DNA of 64,000 bases, taken from Ailanthus altissimus. Lineage: Eukaryota > Streptophyta > Magnoliopsida > Sapindales > Simaroubaceae. The translations under genes and the position numbers were made by a program. Positions 47,051 through 59,307 of this stretch are shown here, piece after piece. The number at the start of each line of letters is the position of its first letter. The stretch's first letter is position 1. The stretch lies in contig OX327683.1 of NCBI GenBank assembly GCA_946807835.1, positions 33,477,001 through 33,541,000 on the forward strand, in the 5' to 3' direction. The notes below the pieces were generated by a model that made no database searches, was not told the origin of the DNA, and saw only the letters and a list, made by a program, of their open reading frames with translations.

Positions 47051-47978
47051 AAATTGCGAATTTGAGCTAAGTTCATCAGAACAAAGTAACTTGAATACAT
47101 CTTAACATAAACAGTTAATCGAAGTTTTTCCTAAATTTTTTTTTCTTAAAAAAGTGTAATAAGTTGGATGTTCAAATCTTAAATGTCGTTACATCAGAAC
47201 AAAGTAACTTGAATTTAGAACGTTATGTTTCTCCTAAAATCTGGAGAGACTATTAGTTCATTTCAAACTATTTGCGCGTATAAGAGAGAATATCTTGGCA
47301 TAAGCAGATCTCTTTGAGGGTTGACAGATGCTTGGCATGGAGAAAGGGTACGATATAAAGACTAAAGAGAGAAAAGGAACTCAAACAATTGCCCTTAAAT
47401 GGCATTTTAATCTAAGTAAATCGGTGCTGATTTCTTTTACTCTCAAAGGCTGAGGCACCGCTGGTTGGCACCATTCAGGAGAGAACGTATGGCTGGTGGC
47501 ACAAAATCCGGAGTGCGGCTGAGCAAGTAGCGGCACGAGGTTTTTTTTATTTTTGTTGTTTCTTAAAAATCGCCCTCTCTCTAAAACTACCTCCTCTCTC
47601 TTTCTCTCTCATCTTTCACAGTTAATTGTATACTGTAGAAAACCCCAAAATACTGATTTGAACTTATCTAAAAAAAGAAAATCATAGACAAATGAAACTT
47701 CTCAGAAGAAACCAGAATACACATGGGGGGTTAACTTTAAGAGGATTTAAAGCATGTGGGTGTGTCCAATATTAAATTGTCATCTCAATGAGTGAATTAG
47801 CTGACTTGAACTGAGAATTTGAGAGGGGTTACTTCTTTGCTCTTCAGCCGCCGATGATTTTGTGAAGGTTAAATTGTGTTAGTGTTTTTAATTATTGTGT
47901 GGTACTGGTTATTTGATCAGAGTCTCTGATGATGGAGCAATTAGATAGTAGTAAGGCATAGATTGGAATAAGAAGGGG
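47051..47978. other. ABI3 upstream region
   Basis: Contains a direct repeat of CATCAGAACAAAGTAACTTG (47078 and 47190) and a CT-rich tract at 47570-47610. No coding region was seen. Confidence 0.45.
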
Positions 47979-48050
47979 ACGTGGCTTTCTTTTGATGGGT
48001 GGTTGGTGTATTTGTTTATATTATCTTTGTTATCCTTTTTGTTTATAAAA
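47979..48050 (+). promoter_or_regulatory. ABI3 core promoter candidate (ABRE core and TATA)
   Basis: ACGTGGC (47979-47985) is an ABRE core and TATAAAA (48044-48050) a TATA box, 276 bases upstream of the ATG. The leader would then be about 245 bases and pyrimidine-rich near the start codon. The actual start site is not known. Confidence 0.5.
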
Positions 48051-48325
48051 CCAGATGCTTTATGTTGCTTCTCTGGTGAGGATTTGATAGCCAAAGCTGG
48101 TCCTTTCTCTCTTTGCTTCCTTAACCAGACACAAATCTTTCCCACTTGCATACTTATCCGTACACCAAAAAAAAAAAAAGACCTATCCTAATTCACTCAT
48201 TATTCCCTTTCATTTTCTCTTCACTTTCTGTCTTCCTGAAAATCAATCTGAGAACCACAGAACCTCTGTTTCAAGTTGCAACTTTTATTTTATTTTATTT
48301 ATTTTCGTTTTTGAAGAAGCCTGAA

Positions 48326-51045
48326 ATGAAGAGTTTGCAACTGCATGGTGAAGATCTACACGCAAGAGCCAAAATTGAACCAAATCATACTGGGTTTGAA
48401 GCTATTGAGCAAGAACGAGTTATGGGTACTGCGGAAAGGGAGATCTGGCTCGAAAGACACCAGGATAATCTACTTGATGTTGATGACACTTCAATCTTGT
48501 ACGCTGACTTCCCTTCCCTGACTGATTTTCCTTGCATGTCTTCGTCTTCATCATCTTCGTCGACTCCGGCACCGGTGAAGGCCATTGCCAACTCGGCGTC
48601 GTCATCTTCGGCTTCTTCGTCGTCTTCTGCGGCATCTTGGGCGGTTTTGAGGTCAGACGCAGAAGAGGATGTGGACAAAAAGAATCATCATGATCAAGAC
48701 CGATCATCAATTGATGCAACGCCGCCAGCTTTGTCTTCTACTGCTTCCATGGAGATCAGTCAACCGACGGATAATGGTATCGACGGTGCTGATTGTATGG
48801 ATGTGATGGAGAATTTTGGGTTCATGGATCTGCTTGATAGCAATGATCTATTTGATCCTTCTTCCATATTCAACCAAGATGAACCAACCCTAGAAAGTTT
48901 TCAACCACAACAACAGCCAGAAGATGAATATCGACAACAACAACACCATGAAGAGGTGGTGATGCAGAGCAATAATGGAGAAAGCCATGAAGGGGGAGCT
49001 TCAGATGATCTAGCCATGGTGTTCTTGGAGTGGCTGAAGACAAACAAAGAGACCGTTTCAGCTGAAGACTTGCGGAGAGTCAAAATCAAGAAAGCAACTA
49101 TAGAGTGTGCTGCCAGGCGTTTAGGTGGAGGAAAGGAGGCCATGAAGCAACTCTTGAAACTAATTCTTGAATGGGTGCAATCTAATCATCTCCAGAAAAG
49201 GCGCGTGGGAGAATCTGCCTCTAATAATCAACCCTACCAACAATATCAAGACCCTTTCCAAAACCCTATTCCAACCCCTAGCCTCAACTGTAATCCTATC
49301 CCACCACCTGAACCAAACCCTTGTTTTTCCCAGTCCCCATGGAACGGTCAACCGTCTTACATGCCTGATCCTGCCACTGTTGTGCCGGTTTTTGCACCGG
49401 TTGTTGGGTATATGGGCGACTCGTTTGTAAATGGAACATCTAATATCAACGGCCATGGCTATGCACCCGAGACTGAATATCACATGCTAGAGAATGCTCA
49501 ACCATGGCCATCTTCTCAGTTTGCTCTGGCGCCTCATTATAACTCATTTCCAGACAATACTCGCCACCCAGCTCTTCCGCACCCGCAGGCTTTTACCGGA
49601 TACGGAAATCAGTATCCGTTTCCGTATATTCACGGACAAGGAGAACAGAGGTTGATGGGATTGGGTTCCTCGGCGACTAAAGAAGCCAGAAAGAAAAGGA
49701 TGGCTAGGCAGAGAAGGCTTGCATCGCATCCTAGGCATCAACATCATCATCACCACAATAACCAGCAAAACCAGCTTCAGAATCAAAGTGCTGAACATCA
49801 TGCAAGGTTCGGCAGTGACAATTGCAACCCTACGGCACAGGCCAGCCCTGGAAACTGGGTCTTCTGGCCCTCTTCTGCTGGTGTTGCACCCTCAGCGTCG
49901 CCGGTTATGCCTGCGGATCGACCACCCTTGCAAACGCAAAGTTACCAGCGGCAGGTTGTACCAGAAAGACGACAGGTGGATTATTTTGTCTGTTGATCTC
50001 TTTTCTATTAGGGATAACGGTCGAGATTTGCCTGTTGCGATAATGGATTTATGCATGCATGTATGATTAGGGAAAGTGATCCACTGATGCATGCAAACGT
50101 TAAGTTGTTGAATAAGATCCCTTGTTTTTGGCCAAAAAATAATATACTTGTTATCGTGGATGTATTTTTGTTTAGGGATGGAAGCCTGAGAAGAATTTGA
50201 GGTTTCTTTTGCAAAAGGTGTTGAAGCAGAGCGATGTTGGTAATCTTGGAAGAATCGTGTTGCCAAAGGTGAGCTCTCTTTTTTTCTGTTCTGTAATTTT
50301 ATTATCAGGATACAAAACTTGAAATCATTTTCGAAGGTTTAATTTATTAATTCCTATTGTTTAATTAAAATGTAAATACGTACAGAAAGAAGCGGAAACC
50401 CATCTCCCAGAACTGGAAGCGAGAGACGGCATTTCTATTGCCATGGAAGATATAGGAACTTCTCGTGTTTGGAACATGCGCTATAGGTATTCTAAAGTTT
50501 TACCTTGTCATTTGAAACTCATTTTTTCTTCAGTTTATAGCAAGCATCATTTCTAAATCATTATTTTTTTGGAATTTTTTTTCCTCTTGGAGTTTCAGAT
50601 TCTGGCCAAACAACAAAAGCAGGATGTATCTCCTTGAAAACACAGGTGAGTCTTCGATTTTTATTATTGTAAAACTTTGATAAATATTGTTCTTGTTCTC
50701 ATCATTCATAATTTTATTTTTTGCAGGAGATTTTGTCAGAGCAAATTGTCTTCAAGAAGGAGATTTCATAGTCATATACTCGGATGTCAAATGTGGAAAA
50801 TATGTAAGAACAATCTTAGTGATCATTTTCAACTCCCTTATTTTTCTCAAACTTCTATACAATTTTTTCTCACAAAATTTGAATCGATCTCACAGTTGAT
50901 ACGAGGAGTGAAGGTACGGCAACCAGGGCCAAAATCTGAGACCAAACGACCAGGAAAATCGCAGAGAAACCAGCATACAAATTCTCCATCATCAGCTGCT
51001 GTTAATGGTTCATCATCTTCACAAATCCCTCAAACAGTAAAGTAA
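48326..51045 (+). CDS. ABI3: B3-domain transcription factor ABI3/VP1
   Basis: Six exons at GT-AG sites: 48326-49975, 50176-50268, 50386-50486, 50599-50645, 50727-50803 and 50896-51045, giving 705 residues. The ATG chosen begins [11 protein letters not shown], as in related ABI3 proteins; the upstream extension of the frame has no ATG. Domains in order: acidic, Ser-rich A1 activation region (about 30-190); B1 (226-290, [20 protein letters not shown]), which in other plants contacts the bZIP factor ABI5; Pro/Gln-rich spacer; basic B2 (451-470, [19 protein letters not shown]) followed by a His run; and the DNA-binding B3 domain (551 to about 665, [20 protein letters not shown] to [11 protein letters not shown]), which recognises RY (CATGCA) sites. 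It is a nuclear activator of seed maturation, dormancy and ABA response. All introns are short and all frames join cleanly. The FVRANCLQ segment of B3 differs slightly from the usual Lys/Thr/Asn/Gly version. Confidence 0.97.
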
Positions 51046-51904
51046 GAGAGAAGAAACCAAAGATCCAACAAACCCTTGCCACCTTTTCCCTCGTGTATGA
51101 AAATAAAAAGACAAATGGACAGCCAGGATCATTTTGGGGTTGTTCTTTTTGTTGCCCAATGCATACATATTTCCACCCGCAACTACATCTTTGTTTTCGC
51201 CGTCAAATCGCTACTGCAAATCACAACTGCCGAGGCTATTAAAGAGCCTGGATTTTGTGCACAATGCGTTTTGATCGAGTCTTTTTTACGCTGATTGGCT
51301 AGCCTAATCGGTGTTGGTAATTTGTAATCTTATTAGTACAGGATATATATTCTATACTGTGTATGTTGTTTTAAGAATGCGTGTTAATGTTATTACACTG
51401 AAAGCGTCCTTGTCTCTCTTCAATGCACACCATAATATATACACTGTTTGTGGCTGTTATTTATTACTCCGGTGCTCCATTATAATCTTGTGTTATAAGA
51501 ATGCTCGTCTGCTACAAAAATGTTAATGTTGTGCCGTTTAAATTTCACCAAAACATTTTTCCATAAATCTTTGGAGATGGTAAATATTGCAAGGACATCA
51601 GGGTTGCCAACCCTTGTGAAAGGTGGTGCAAAAGTTATTTGCGAAGTATTATTGAAGCTTTGCTTGATTAAAATTAATAGCGAGTGCTTATTAAATTAAC
51701 ACTACCCAGTCTGCCCCAAAATAGCCTTCATCAACCTCTGTGGAATTCAGATTGAAAGAAGATTGTAATCGTTTCAGGAAAAAAAAAAATTGGTTATTGT
51801 GTATGCTTTTTTGTTTTTCCTTCAAGCGTTACGAAATTAACAAAAAGTATAAAAGTATTAAATTCAATGCACTTAATGCATATGTAGAAGAAGTTAATTG
51901 GGAT
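51046..51904 (+). other. ABI3 3' UTR and flank
   Basis: The probable 3' UTR extends some hundreds of bases; AATAAA occurs at about 51101. Plus-strand open frames here carry no domain. Confidence 0.45.
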
Positions 51905-52082
51905 AGAATAACGCACATTTTAAATAATATTTTAATTTTTTATTTTAAATAATATATTAAATAATTATTAAATAATAAAATAGTGTAATAGATAATTTTA
52001 AAATTTATATCATTTTATTACTCAATAAATATTTGACACCTTAATTTAAAATATAATTTAGAAGTATAATATTATTCATTAA
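51905..52082. repeat. Foldback MITE, ATAATTATT family, copy 6
   Basis: TTTAAATAATATATTAAATA is mirrored by AATATTTGACACCTTAATTT and ends AAGTATAATATTATTC. With copies 3-5 it places ABI3 between members of one MITE family. Confidence 0.65.
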
Positions 52083-52600
52083 AAAAAAATTACAAATTTT
52101 GTTTTTACATATAAACAAAAATTATATTATTCGCATACATTGCTAGCGTAAAATAAAAAAATAATTATGATAACTATAAAAAAAAAAAAAAGTGTTTAAC
52201 GGACAAGAAAATGAATGCATCAATCGCCATTAGTATTAATCTTCCTGTTTGGATCTATTAGTTTTTACAAAATCTCAACGGAGGACACAATTTGCGTATT
52301 TTTCTTTTTCTTCAAAATTTGTATGCCCTATCAAATGGGCAGTAATTAAGGGTGCGAAAAAAATTGAGAACCAAAAAAATGGACCTGAACTACTAAACTG
52401 AACGATTTAATTTAATTTTTATAATAAAAAACCAAATAATTACTCTCTATATTTAAAAAATCAAAATAATAATTGGGTTTATATTAAAAAAAACTAGAAT
52501 AAAAAAATTGATTAACTAAATAAAAAATAAATTTTGGCCACGTGGCAATATATCATTGGCTAGAAAAAAAATTATTATGCTTGCCCGCACTGGATTGAAG
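52083..52600. other. Intergenic, AT-rich
   Basis: GAGAACCAAAAAAATGGACC and ACTGAACGATTTAATTTAAT near 52363-52410 look like the end region of a hAT-type transposon, but no inverted terminus was confirmed. Confidence 0.35.
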
Positions 52601-52601
52601 G

Positions 52602-52870
52602 TATATAAATTTAAAAAAATAACAAAACCCTAATCTCATTCTCTGTCTCTCATTTTAAGTAATCTCTCACTTAGACTCAACAATAACAATCTCATCTCTC
52701 TTATAGTAACAGCTTGTCTCTCATCTCTTTTGTTTGTAATAGCTCGCCCTCTCTTGTAGTAGCAGCCAACAACTCACCTCTCTCACAGCAATAGCCAATA
52801 GCTTGCCTCTCAACTCACCTCTCATATTATCGAATTGAAGATATATATTATATTTTTGTAGTTCGTGATT
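52602..52870 (+). promoter_or_regulatory. Promoter-like TATA plus telo-box and CT-rich leader without a gene
   Basis: TATATAAAT (52602-52610) is followed by AACCCTAA (52626-52633, a telo-box) and a CT-rich leader made of degenerate TCTCTCATCTC / AGCTTGCCTCTC / AGTAGCAGCC units up to about 52850. No coding sequence follows before the copia remnant, so this is probably the start of a lost gene or transposon. Confidence 0.4.
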
Positions 52871-53087
52871 TTGCGACAGCAAAATTACTTCTTATAGTAA
52901 AATTATTGTTGATGTACTTATGTGTTGTTGCTAGCCAATTTTGGTAGCATGGATTTTGTCAATAAAATTGTGCATTATACAATGCAACCTGTCTTTTAAA
53001 AGTTAAATTTTAATTTTACAAATATTTTCATAGCAAGATTGTGCTTCTGTTTTAGGCCTTTTTTATTTGTAGTAAATGTTATAAAGA

Positions 53088-53740
53088 TTCTCGAGCCTAT
53101 CAACTTGGACCAATGGTAGCGATCTAATCCCCTCAGTCTGATGTTTATAAAGACTAAGATCTCTGTTAATTTACGTAGTTCAGTCAGTCAGTATAATAAT
53201 GTTTGAGCGTTATTGAAGGCTATTGATAAATAGTTTGAAACTCCACACAAAGCACTTGCTAGCACTCTAATTATGAAGTTTTTATCTTTAAATCTCACAA
53301 GTGTTAGAAGTGTGCATGAGCATAGATAACGGATATAATGGGTCAATTAAAAACTCTTAAGGTTGAGAAATCTGAGACTTTCCTTATGCACTATATATTG
53401 AACACCCTTCTACACCAATATGGACCTTTCAAAATCTCTTACAACATGCATAAGAATGAATGATCACTTAATGAACTCATGACCACGTGTGTTCAAGAGG
53501 AAGGGAGATTGGTGTTGGAATTAGGTAAAAATGCTTTTATGACAACATAAGGAAAGAACAAAGACAAACCTAAACAAAAGGGAAAAGGAAAAATGTCTAT
53601 TCAATCTCCCCAATCTGACATAAAGAAGGAATCCAAGTGTTTCTTCTGTAAAAAAAAAAAAAAGAGGCACATGAAAAAAGATACTCAAAGTTTTAGAAAT
53701 GACTTGAAAAGAAAAGTAATCAAATCTCATTTATTTGTTA
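53088..53740 (+). pseudogene. Copia gag remnant
   Basis: Fragments in shifting frames resemble the Gag capsid region (YGPFKISYNMHKNE, LNELMTTCVQEEGRLVLELG). They are followed by a Lys-rich linker and a damaged zinc knuckle, KCFFCKKKKKRHMKKDTQ. An A-run has widened the Cys-His spacing from four to six residues, and the final Cys is replaced by Thr. Stops occur at ACTTAATGAA and in the ACATAAGG segment. Confidence 0.8.
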
Positions 53741-53744
53741 TGAA

Positions 53745-55165
53745 TCTAATATGGTTGATATTAACCATAACACTTGGTGGATTGATTTTGATTCTACAAT
53801 CTATATTTTAAATTGCTTATAGGGTTGCGAAACCTAAGAAAGTCAGTGGGCAGTAAGCAATGCATCCATTTAAGAAACAAGATACGTTCACATGTGGAGG
53901 CAATTGAAATATGTCGTTTAATTTTAAGTAGTGGTTTTATTTTGTATTTGGATAAGACTTTTATATTCCAAATTTTTCTAGAAATTTGGTTTCTATTTCA
54001 AGACTTGTACCTTTGGGATATTCCTTTAACTTTTTGAATGATTTGTTTAATTTATATTACAAATCTAATCTTGTTGGGAATGATACATTGTCTGATGGTC
54101 TATTCTGCATTGATTTACAAAATGATACTCTTATAATGCAATGCATGTTTATACTGGCATTAAACAATGTGTTATGAATGAAGATTCCTCTATTTTATGG
54201 CATCAGAGATTAGGACATATGTCCATAGAAATGATTAAGAAATTAGTAAATGATAGAGTACTTAGTACTATAAATTTTACTGATTTTGACACTTGTTTGG
54301 ACTGCATTAAGGGAAAGCAAACCAACAAGTCAAAAAAAGGTGTCAATAAAAGTTTAAACATATTAGAGATCATACATTCAGATATTTATAGTACAAGCAT
54401 GGACTCGTATGGTCAAAAATACTTCATCTATTTCATTGATGATTACTCACGATATATATATATCTCTACTTGTTTCATAATGAGAACGAAGCATTAGATG
54501 CTTTTAAGGTATTTAAAGTAGAAGTAGAGAAACAATGTGGAAAGTAAATTAAGATTATGAGAACTGATAAAGATAGGGAATACTATAATAGATACACTGG
54601 GGATGGACAAACATTTGGTTCATTTGTGAACACTTGGACAAACATTTGGTCCATTTGCGAAGTTTCTTCAAGAGCATGGGATAGTTGCCCATTATACCAT
54701 GCCTGGTTCCCTAAACTAAAATAGTACAACAAAAAGAAGAAACTAAACATTATTGGACATGGTACAGAATATGCTTAGCAGCTCCAATCTTCCTAAATCC
54801 TTATGGACTCAAGCTCTTAAAATGACAGTGTATATATTAAACCAAGTTCCAACCAAGATTGTCCCAAAGACACCATTTGAGTTATGAAAATTTTAGAAAG
54901 TGAGTTTGAGATATATACGCGTTTGGGGATGCCCGTCTAAAGTAAGATTTTACAACTCACAAGAGAAGAAGCTAGACCTCATGATCATTAGTGGGTATTT
55001 AATTCGATATACCGAAAGGTCTAAAGGTTACATATTTTATTGTCCATCTTATAGCACTAGGATTGTGAAATCAAGAAATGCAAAATTTCTTAAGAATGAC
55101 TTGATTAATGGAAGGGATCAATCTAAAAGCTTAATTTTTAAAAAAGATCCTACAAATTCTTAACC
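53745..55165 (+). pseudogene. Copia protease-integrase remnant
   Basis: WWIDFDST at about 53776 corresponds to the protease active-site region, where D-S/T-G is changed to D-S-T. The pre-integrase zinc finger follows (LWHQRLGHMS, CLDCIKGKQ, 54141-54497 frame), then the integrase core start IHSDIYST with FIDDYSRYIYI. The C-terminal GCPSKVR / YNSQEKKLD / SGYLIRY segment (54900-55163) matches the region after integrase. Frameshifts and stops separate these pieces, and the core glutamate region near 54700 is badly decayed. Confidence 0.85.
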
Positions 55166-55389
55166 TTCCACTTCAAGTAGTAGATTGGTTGTTCTTCACA
55201 ACACCCTCAAGTTCAAACGGGTGTTGAACAACCAATCACTGAGATTTCACGAGATGTTGATGATCATTTGATTGATCAGGTTGTTCAGGAATGAATAGAT
55301 ATAGTTGAACAACCAGTTGTATAACAAGCTTCTCAAAAGGATGTTGGCACAATATTAAGAAGATCTACTAGAGCAAGAAGGTCAGCAAC

Positions 55390-56990
55390 TCCTAGTGATT
55401 ACATTGTGTCTCTTCAAGAATCTGACTATAATATTGAAGCCGAAAATGACTCCAAAATATTTTTACAAGCCATGAGTTGCAATGAATCAAAATTATGGTA
55501 TGATGCCATTAAAGATAAGATATATTCTATGGCATTTACCAGAGTCTAGGATCTTGTTCAGTTGCTTAATAGTATAAAAGCCATAGGATATAAATGGGTC
55601 TTTATGATAAAGAAAGACTTATTAGGTAAAATTAGAGATATAAGGTAAGACTCGTTGCTATAGAATTCACTTAGAATGAAGGAATCAATTATACGAAGAC
55701 ATTTCTTCTTGTATCTAAGAAAGATTCTCTTCATGTGATTTTGACATTAGTTACAAATTTTGATTTAGAATTGCATCAAATGGATGTGAAAATTGTCTTT
55801 CTCAATGGAGATCTAAAGGATGAGGTTTACATAAAACAACCAGAAGGATTCTTTTCTAGTGATATTGAGCATTTGATATGTAAGCTTAAAAAGTTCATAT
55901 ATAGATTAAAACAAGCCTCTCGTCAGTGGTATTTAAAATTTCATAATGTCATATCTTCATTTAGATTTATAAAAAACATCATAGATTAATGTATATATAA
56001 TAAGGTCAATTAAAGTAAAATCTGTTTTTTTTATATGTAGATGATATTTTGCTTGCAACCAATGATAAGGGTTTGCTGCATGAGGTAAAACAATTTCTCT
56101 CTAAAAATTTTAACATAAAAATATGGGTGATGCATCTTATGTCATTGGTATTAAAATTCATAGAGACAGATTTCAATATATCCTAGGTTTGTCTTACGAA
56201 ACCTATATCAATAAAATTTTAAAGAGATTTTGTATGAAAAATTATTCACAAAGTATTACTCCCATTGTGAAGGGTGACTGATTCAATTTAAACCAGTGCT
56301 CGAAAAATAATTTTGAAAAGGAATAAATGACCAACATTGCATATGTTTCTACTATTTGAAGCTTGATGTATGCTCAAGTTTGTACAAAACTTGACATTGC
56401 ATTTACTGTGGGGATGTTAGGAAGATATTAGAGTAATCTGAGTATAAACCATTAAAGAGCTGTAAAGAAAGTGAGAAGGTGCCTTCAAATAACCAAAGAT
56501 TACATGCTAATGTATAGACAATGGTTTGAAAGTAATTGGCTACTCGGATTCAGATTTCGCTGGCTATATTGATTCACATAAATCAACATCTAGATATATT
56601 TTTATATTGGCTGGTAGAGCTATATCTTGGAATAGCGTAAAGTTGACTTTGATTGCCACTTTCATTATAAAAGCTGAGTTTGTTTTTTGTTTTGAGGCTA
56701 CTTTGCATGGTGTTTAGTTAAGGAGTTTTATTTCTAAACTTAGAATTGTTAATTCAATTTTTAGGCAGTTAAAGATATACTGCAACAATTCAGCTGTTGT
56801 CTTTATGGTTAAAAATAATAAGAGTGGAAGTCGAAATAAGTATATCGACATTAAGTATTTAGTCATAAGGGAACGTGTTAAAGATAAGAAAGTGGTTATT
56901 AAACACATTAGCACTTAATTGATGGTCACCGATCATTTGACAAAAGGCATGTCACCATTAAGATTCAAGGATCATGTAATTAGAATATGA
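55390..56990 (+). pseudogene. Copia reverse transcriptase-RNase H remnant
   Basis: LHQMDVKIVFLNGDLKDEVY and IKQPEGF (55735-55989 frame) belong to the copia reverse transcriptase; the active-site YVDD survives as LYVDDILLAT at 56031-56060. RNase H is recognisable from VIGYSDSDFAGYIDSHKSTS and AISWNS (56526-56640). Many in-frame stops occur between and after these blocks. Confidence 0.87.
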
Positions 56991-57302
56991 CTTGGTTCCA
57001 TTATATAATTTTCTTTATAAGAATGATATTTTTATATAAAACTCTATATGCTTGTGTTTTCTCATATTTTGTGCATTATTTTGAGAAAAATCATTGTTCA
57101 TTGGATCAAGAATAAACATAAGGTTTATTCATTAAATTTTATCAAATATGGGTTAAGTTATAAGAAATATTATAGATTGTAATACATGAGTGATAAAACT
57201 CATTTTTAGAGAAACTATCACCATATTCATTTATTTTATTTTCTAAGTATGAAAATTGATGGATTTTGATATTATATCGAGCATATGGACCAAGTAGGAG
57301 AA

Positions 57303-57660
57303 TGTAATATTTACATTATTATGATTATGGTCCATATGCATAAGGATTCCATTAACACTTGCAACTTTTTGTAACTCCTGTGAGCAGTTGAAACGACCTT
57401 CAACTGCAATGATAACTGTTCATAACTATTAACCTTTGATAGAAAGGTTAATATTAAGTGAAAAATTCATTTTTTGGTCCCAAAGTTTGAGAAATCTTTA
57501 ATCTCAGTGTTTTGAGAATTAAACACCATCATAAGTGAGTTCTTGAGCGCTTAGAAAAACCAAAGAGGTATTCAAACTTGTTGCCCAAAATATATTGCAT
57601 CAATGGATGGATGTTAGTAAAATTTTTAGTTAAATTTTCACATTTAATCTTATGCAATAA
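57303..57660 (+). repeat. Copia 3' LTR, right edge uncertain
   Basis: Begins TGTAATATTTACATTATTAT right after the purine tract. No matching 5' copy exists in the window, so the end could not be located; 57660 is an estimate near ATTTTCACA. Confidence 0.5.
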
Positions 57661-59248
57661 TTGTTTATGCATGAAGATCATATTTAAGGTTGCTTACATT
57701 ATGTTGTTGTAATATTAAACTTCAGAATGTTTATTAACTTGTAATTATGTTAATAATTTATTTGTAATAACATTAAATATTTTATCAACCAATGCATATT
57801 TCCAATGCCTTTCTAAAAGGAGAATGTTGTTTTGTTAGAACATACATTTTCTTTTCTCTTTTAGATTGACATTGGTGCTCCAATTTTAGCAGGACCAATT
57901 AGTTGCACTTTAAAACTCTTTTTCTTTTCATATATTGAACAGACTGAAAAGAGATTAAGCTAAATTGATGAAGATTACAAGCTCAAGCAAACTTCAAAAT
58001 TAGATTCAATTCTCAAATATAAATAACCTACGAATTTTCATAATAGTATTAGAAAATTCACGAAAAAAATGAAAATAGATAAAATTACAAATTTTACTCT
58101 AATTTTTACCATTCAAATTACAATTTTACATTAAAAAAAGAGTTTTCAAAGATAAAGAGTTAATACATTAATATGGATGGAAAGTGCATTAAACAAAGTC
58201 TAAATAGAATTATAATTCATACATGTATATTTTGAAAATGAATTAGACTTACACCCAATAAAAATAGGCGATTAATTATTATTGAGTCTTGACCATTAAA
58301 AACTAATACAACAAACAATATAACTTTACTTATTCGTATATATACTCTTTCATACACGAACACTATTTTTTTTTCCTACAAATATTGACTTAAACATCAA
58401 AATATTTTTTTTTCTTACAAGAGAACAAATGATAAATTAGTCATTTAAAAAAGTAACGCAAGAACAAAATGACAACTAACCACGGGTGTTCTGAATCAAG
58501 GAACTTTAAAAATAATTACCAATACTAATTATTAACCTACTACCTTATTTTAGTATTTTTTTAAAAATATTTTAATATTAGAATACATATTATATATATA
58601 TATGGACGTAATCAAAAATTATTTTGACTGGGCTCTTTGTTTCTTAACTCATTTCATAAATTTAAACGATATAAACAAGTTTTATTCATAAAAAAATAGA
58701 AAATACATTTTATATAGAGAAAACATAATAAATCTTACCTATAAAAAAAATGTGGTAGTGATATAATGTTGATTTTGTACTTGATGACGTCTCAAAGCAT
58801 AAAATTTATTTATTATAAGTTCTAAATTAATAAACTAGATAAGTTATCTTTTAATACAAACAACTATTTACAATAAATTTATCTTTTATTTTGTTACAAA
58901 GTATATTTTATTATTGACATAAAAATTAGAAGAGTCGGCACAAAAAATCATTTAAGAAATAATTCCTTAATTTTTTATTTCAAATAAACCTTAACATAAT
59001 AATTCAAGTAGATTAAATTAATCACTATGTTGAATTCACTTTAAAATACACACAGAGATATAAAAGTATATGTATATAAAATATTTATATATATATATAC
59101 TTACTAAGATAAATGTATTGATAAAGCACACACAAATATAATAAATTTAATGAAATTAAATTTAAATTATTATTAAGCATCGAAGAGCCCTAATAAATTT
59201 ATTACTGTATCAAGTATCGAAAGGTAAGCAGGCTGCTTCAACTACATT
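57661..59248. other. AT-rich intergenic DNA
   Basis: Nothing was recognised beyond short AT runs and a small TATATA tract at 59084-59098. Confidence 0.45.
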
Positions 59249-59307
59249 TCAAGCGCAAGGCTGCTCCGTTCTGCAACCACGTCCAAACTTTGAAGCCTTG
59301 CGCTTGA
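59249..59307. repeat. 14-bp perfect inverted repeat
   Basis: TCAAGCGCAAGGCT (59249-59262) and AGCCTTGCGCTTGA (59294-59307) are exact complements around a 31-base spacer, in a GC-richer spot. It could fold into a stable hairpin in RNA. Confidence 0.85.

Larger units (their letters stand above)
53085..57660 (+). mobile_element. Decayed Ty1/copia retrotransposon, 5' truncated
   Basis: Gag, protease, integrase, reverse transcriptase and RNase H appear in copia order on the plus strand, all broken by stops and frameshifts. No 5' LTR or primer binding site was found upstream, and the gag similarity starts abruptly near 53088. A purine tract, AAGTAGGAGAA (about 57292-57302), precedes a TGTAATATTTAC start that marks the 3' LTR. 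The element cannot move on its own. It is described as found; no repaired sequence is offered. Confidence 0.9.

Noticed and set aside
48146..48325. Upstream extension of the ABI3 frame by 60 codons
   Set aside because: It starts at a TTG, has no ATG, is pyrimidine-rich leader DNA, and ABI3 proteins start at the MKSLQ-like position.
57303..57660. Search for a matching 5' LTR upstream of the copia remnant
   Set aside because: No similar sequence was found by eye between 52.1 and 53.1 kb, so a complete element was not called.
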